Assembly: GCA_031288885.1 (NCBI GenBank)
Contig: JAITQP010000057.1
Span: 1-8,169 of the forward strand
Direction of reading: 5' to 3'
DNA: 8,169 nucleotides
Origin: Prevotellaceae bacterium
Lineage (GTDB): Bacteria; Bacteroidota; Bacteroidia; Bacteroidales; UBA932
In this document: positions 6,704 through 8,169 of the stretch, piece after piece
Layout: every line of letters begins with the position of its first letter
How positions within the stretch are numbered: the first letter of the stretch is position 1
The notes under the pieces: model-generated
Seen by the model: only the letters and a program-made list of their open reading frames with translations
The model's database searches: none
What the model was told of the DNA's origin: nothing
Made by a program: the position numbers and the translations under genes

Positions 6704-8005
6704 ATGCAAAAATATTTACTTTTCCTCTTTCTCCAAATCCTTCTCCTACCCCCCGTCGGCGCGCAGGAGGCTACGCAGGCGTCACACCCGCAGGCATGGG
6801 CGGGAAATTCCGTAAACACGGTTATTTTCCGAAAAAACTCTTTGGTAACGCACGGCGACGCCCAGCTCATGGCGTACTACGACGCGAGCGGCTTCCTCTG
6901 TCTGGCTAAAAGAAAGCTGGGCGACGAGCAGTGGGAAATACGCCAAACGCCATACACCGGCAACATCCGCGACGCCCACAACTCCATTAGCATCATGACC
7001 GACGGCGAGGGCTACCTGCACGTCAGCTGGAATCACCACGGAAGCCCGCTGAGCTACGCCAAAAGCGTTGCCCCGCTATCGCTCGAGCTGGGCAAAAAGC
7101 AGCCCATGACGGCAACGGCAGAGCAGAACGTCACCTACCCGGAATTTCACAGGCTGCCCGACGGAAACCTCCTGTTCATCTACCGCGACGGGCAGTCGGG
7201 CAGAGGAAATCTGGCGATGAAGAGCTACAACACCCGGACGAAGCAGTGGCAACAGCTGCACAGCAACCTGATTGACGGCGAGGGGCAGCGCAACGCCTAC
7301 TGGCAGGCCTGCACGGACGCGCAGGGCGTTATCCACCTCTCGTGGGTATGGCGGGAAACGCCGGACGTTGCCAGCAACCACGACCTCTGCTACGCCCGCT
7401 CGCGCGACGGCGGAAAAACGTGGGAAACCTCGCAGGGTCAACCCTACCGCCTGCCCATAACGGCAGCCACGGCGGAGTACGCCTGCAAAATTCCCCAGAA
7501 CAGCGAGCTCATCAACCAAACCTCCATGACCGCCGACAGCGCCGGACAACCCTACATTGCCACCTACTACCGCCCGCAGGGCAGCAACGTCCCGCAGTAC
7601 CACGTCATTTATAGGGCTGATAGCGGCTGGAAAGTCCTCAACACCGGCTTCCGCAAAACACCTTTCAGCCTGAAAGGCGGCGGCACCAAAGCCATTCCCA
7701 TTTCCCGCCCGCAGATTGTGGCGGGCTGTCCGGAAAACGGGAAGCTGATAGCCCTCATCTTCAGGGATGAGGAGCGCGGAAAAAAAGCTTCGGTGGCAAC
7801 CTGCACCAACGCGCCGGACAACCGCTGGCTTGTCCGCGACCTCACCGAGCACAGCGTGGGCGACTGGGAGCCTACCTTTGATACGGAGCTGTGGAAAAAC
7901 CAACGGATACTCCACCTCTTCATCCAGCGCGTGCAGCAGGTGGACGGCGAGGGCGTGTCAAACCTGCCCTCGCAGCCAATTTCAGTACTCCCCGTTAGCT
8001 TGTGA
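6704..8005 (+). CDS. Secreted BNR_4 beta-propeller protein (GH145 rhamnosidase-like or PL24/25/27-like lyase)
   Basis: The 433-residue protein has a strong signal peptide (residues 4-20, probable cleavage A20/Q21), then a BNR_4-type propeller filling the rest. Visible motifs are NSLVTHGD (H50), DAHNSISI (H92), HVSWNHHG (H111, H112), FIYRDGQSGRGN (Y160), an Asp-box SRDGGKTW at 233-240 and FRDEERG near the end. BNR_4 propellers include GH145 alpha-L-rhamnosidases, which remove rhamnose from glucuronic acid of arabinogalactan with a histidine near residue 48, and ulvan or rhamnose-glucuronate lyases, which use two histidines about 20 residues apart plus a tyrosine. This protein carries candidates for both: H50 for the hydrolase site, and H92/H112/Y160 for the lyase site. 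I cannot decide between them without an alignment. Placement behind a GH154-type gene supports a rhamnose-glucuronate substrate. It is probably the last gene of the operon. Confidence 0.86.
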   Translation: MQKYLLFLFLQILLLPPVGAQEATQASHPQAWAGNSVNTVIFRKNSLVTHGDAQLMAYYDASGFLCLAKRKLGDEQWEIRQTPYTGNIRDAHNSISIMTDGEGYLHVSWNHHGSPLSYAKSVAPLSLELGKKQPMTATAEQNVTYPEFHRLPDGNLLFIYRDGQSGRGNLAMKSYNTRTKQWQQLHSNLIDGEGQRNAYWQACTDAQGVIHLSWVWRETPDVASNHDLCYARSRDGGKTWETSQGQPYRLPITAATAEYACKIPQNSELINQTSMTADSAGQPYIATYYRPQGSNVPQYHVIYRADSGWKVLNTGFRKTPFSLKGGGTKAIPISRPQIVAGCPENGKLIALIFRDEERGKKASVATCTNAPDNRWLVRDLTEHSVGDWEPTFDTELWKNQRILHLFIQRVQQVDGEGVSNLPSQPISVLPVSL

Positions 8006-8028
8006 TTACTGAATTAAAAGAATTGTGC

Positions 8029-8036
8029 TACCTTTG
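8029..8036 (+). promoter_or_regulatory. Probable -7 element (TAnnTTTG) for the gene at 8071
   Basis: TACCTTTG at 8029-8036 fits the Bacteroidota -7 consensus exactly, and lies in the 65-base gap between the BNR_4 stop and the next ATG. The -33 region is weak: there is no full TTTG at the expected distance, only a TTAC-like sequence around 8006-8009. Transcription would start near 8042. No convincing stem-loop terminator is visible between 8005 and 8029. Confidence 0.5.
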
Positions 8037-8070
8037 CGGTGAAACGCTAATAAACAAGAACGCCTGACTG

Positions 8071-8169
8071 ATGGATATTTTTGCTCAACTTTTGATAGCC
8101 TCGCTGTCGGCGGGGTTAATGCTGTTTGGAGCGGTGTATATGGTGCTGCGCAAGCTGCTTGCCGCCGAA
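8071..8169 (+). CDS. Small membrane protein of unknown function (5' part, runs off the window)
   Basis: An ATG at 8071 opens a frame without stop to the window end, giving 33 residues that start MDIFAQLLIASLSAG. Residues about 4-26 form one hydrophobic membrane segment, followed by a basic MVLRKLL, which suggests a single-span protein with the positive end in the cytoplasm. There is no signal-peptidase site in the visible part. The A-rich leader (taataaacaagaa) and the promoter-like element just upstream support a real gene in a new transcription unit, probably unrelated to the glycan enzymes. I do not recognise the family. Confidence 0.6.
   Translation, partial: MDIFAQLLIASLSAGLMLFGAVYMVLRKLLAAE

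Noticed and set aside
7076..7915. 279-codon open frame on the minus strand inside the BNR_4 gene
   Set aside because: It lies wholly inside a confidently identified gene in GC-rich DNA, shows no recognisable domain, and has no promoter or leader of its own.
7981..8028. Intrinsic terminator after the BNR_4 gene
   Set aside because: Only a 4-base possible stem (AGTA/TACT) and no U-tract follow, too weak to call.

Overview
The window looks like chromosomal DNA of a member of the Bacteroidota, most likely Bacteroidales. All six genes lie on the + strand. Intergenic gaps are short (30-65 bases), start sites have A/C-rich leaders with no Shine-Dalgarno sequence, and two -7 elements fit the Bacteroidota consensus TAnnTTTG (TATCTTTG at 3810-3817, TACCTTTG at 8029-8036). 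The secreted enzymes belong to families typical of Bacteroidales polysaccharide utilisation loci.

Layout: 1-732 is the 3' part of an ATPase-nuclease gene cut by the window edge. 772-3783 encodes a secreted three-enzyme fusion, GH105-GH43-GH16. 3844-5403 is a complete paralogue of the first gene, with its own promoter just upstream. 5434-6669 encodes a secreted DUF2264/GH154-type protein. 6704-8005 encodes a secreted BNR_4 seven-bladed-propeller-type protein related to GH145 rhamnosidases and to propeller lyases (PL24/PL25/PL27). 8071 to the edge starts a small membrane protein behind a probable new promoter.

Read together, the secreted proteins suggest degradation of a plant arabinogalactan or arabinogalactan-protein glycan. 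The propeller protein would remove or eliminate a rhamnose cap on glucuronic acid. The GH154-type protein would release glucuronic acid, or the GH105 domain would release an unsaturated uronate left by a lyase. The GH43 domain, which has the Glu/Glu/Gln arrangement of exo-beta-1,3-galactanases, and the GH16 domain, with an intact ExDxxE motif, would attack the backbone. This is inference from families; no substrate is proven and there is no SusC/SusD pair or regulator in the window.

The most unusual feature is that two copies of a cytoplasmic ATPase / winged-helix / PD-(D/E)XK nuclease-like gene are interleaved with these secreted enzymes. Each copy is followed within 30-39 bases by an enzyme gene. 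By hand alignment the copies are about 93% identical in protein over the shared region up to the nuclease motif and only about 57% identical beyond it, which suggests gene conversion or targeted diversification.
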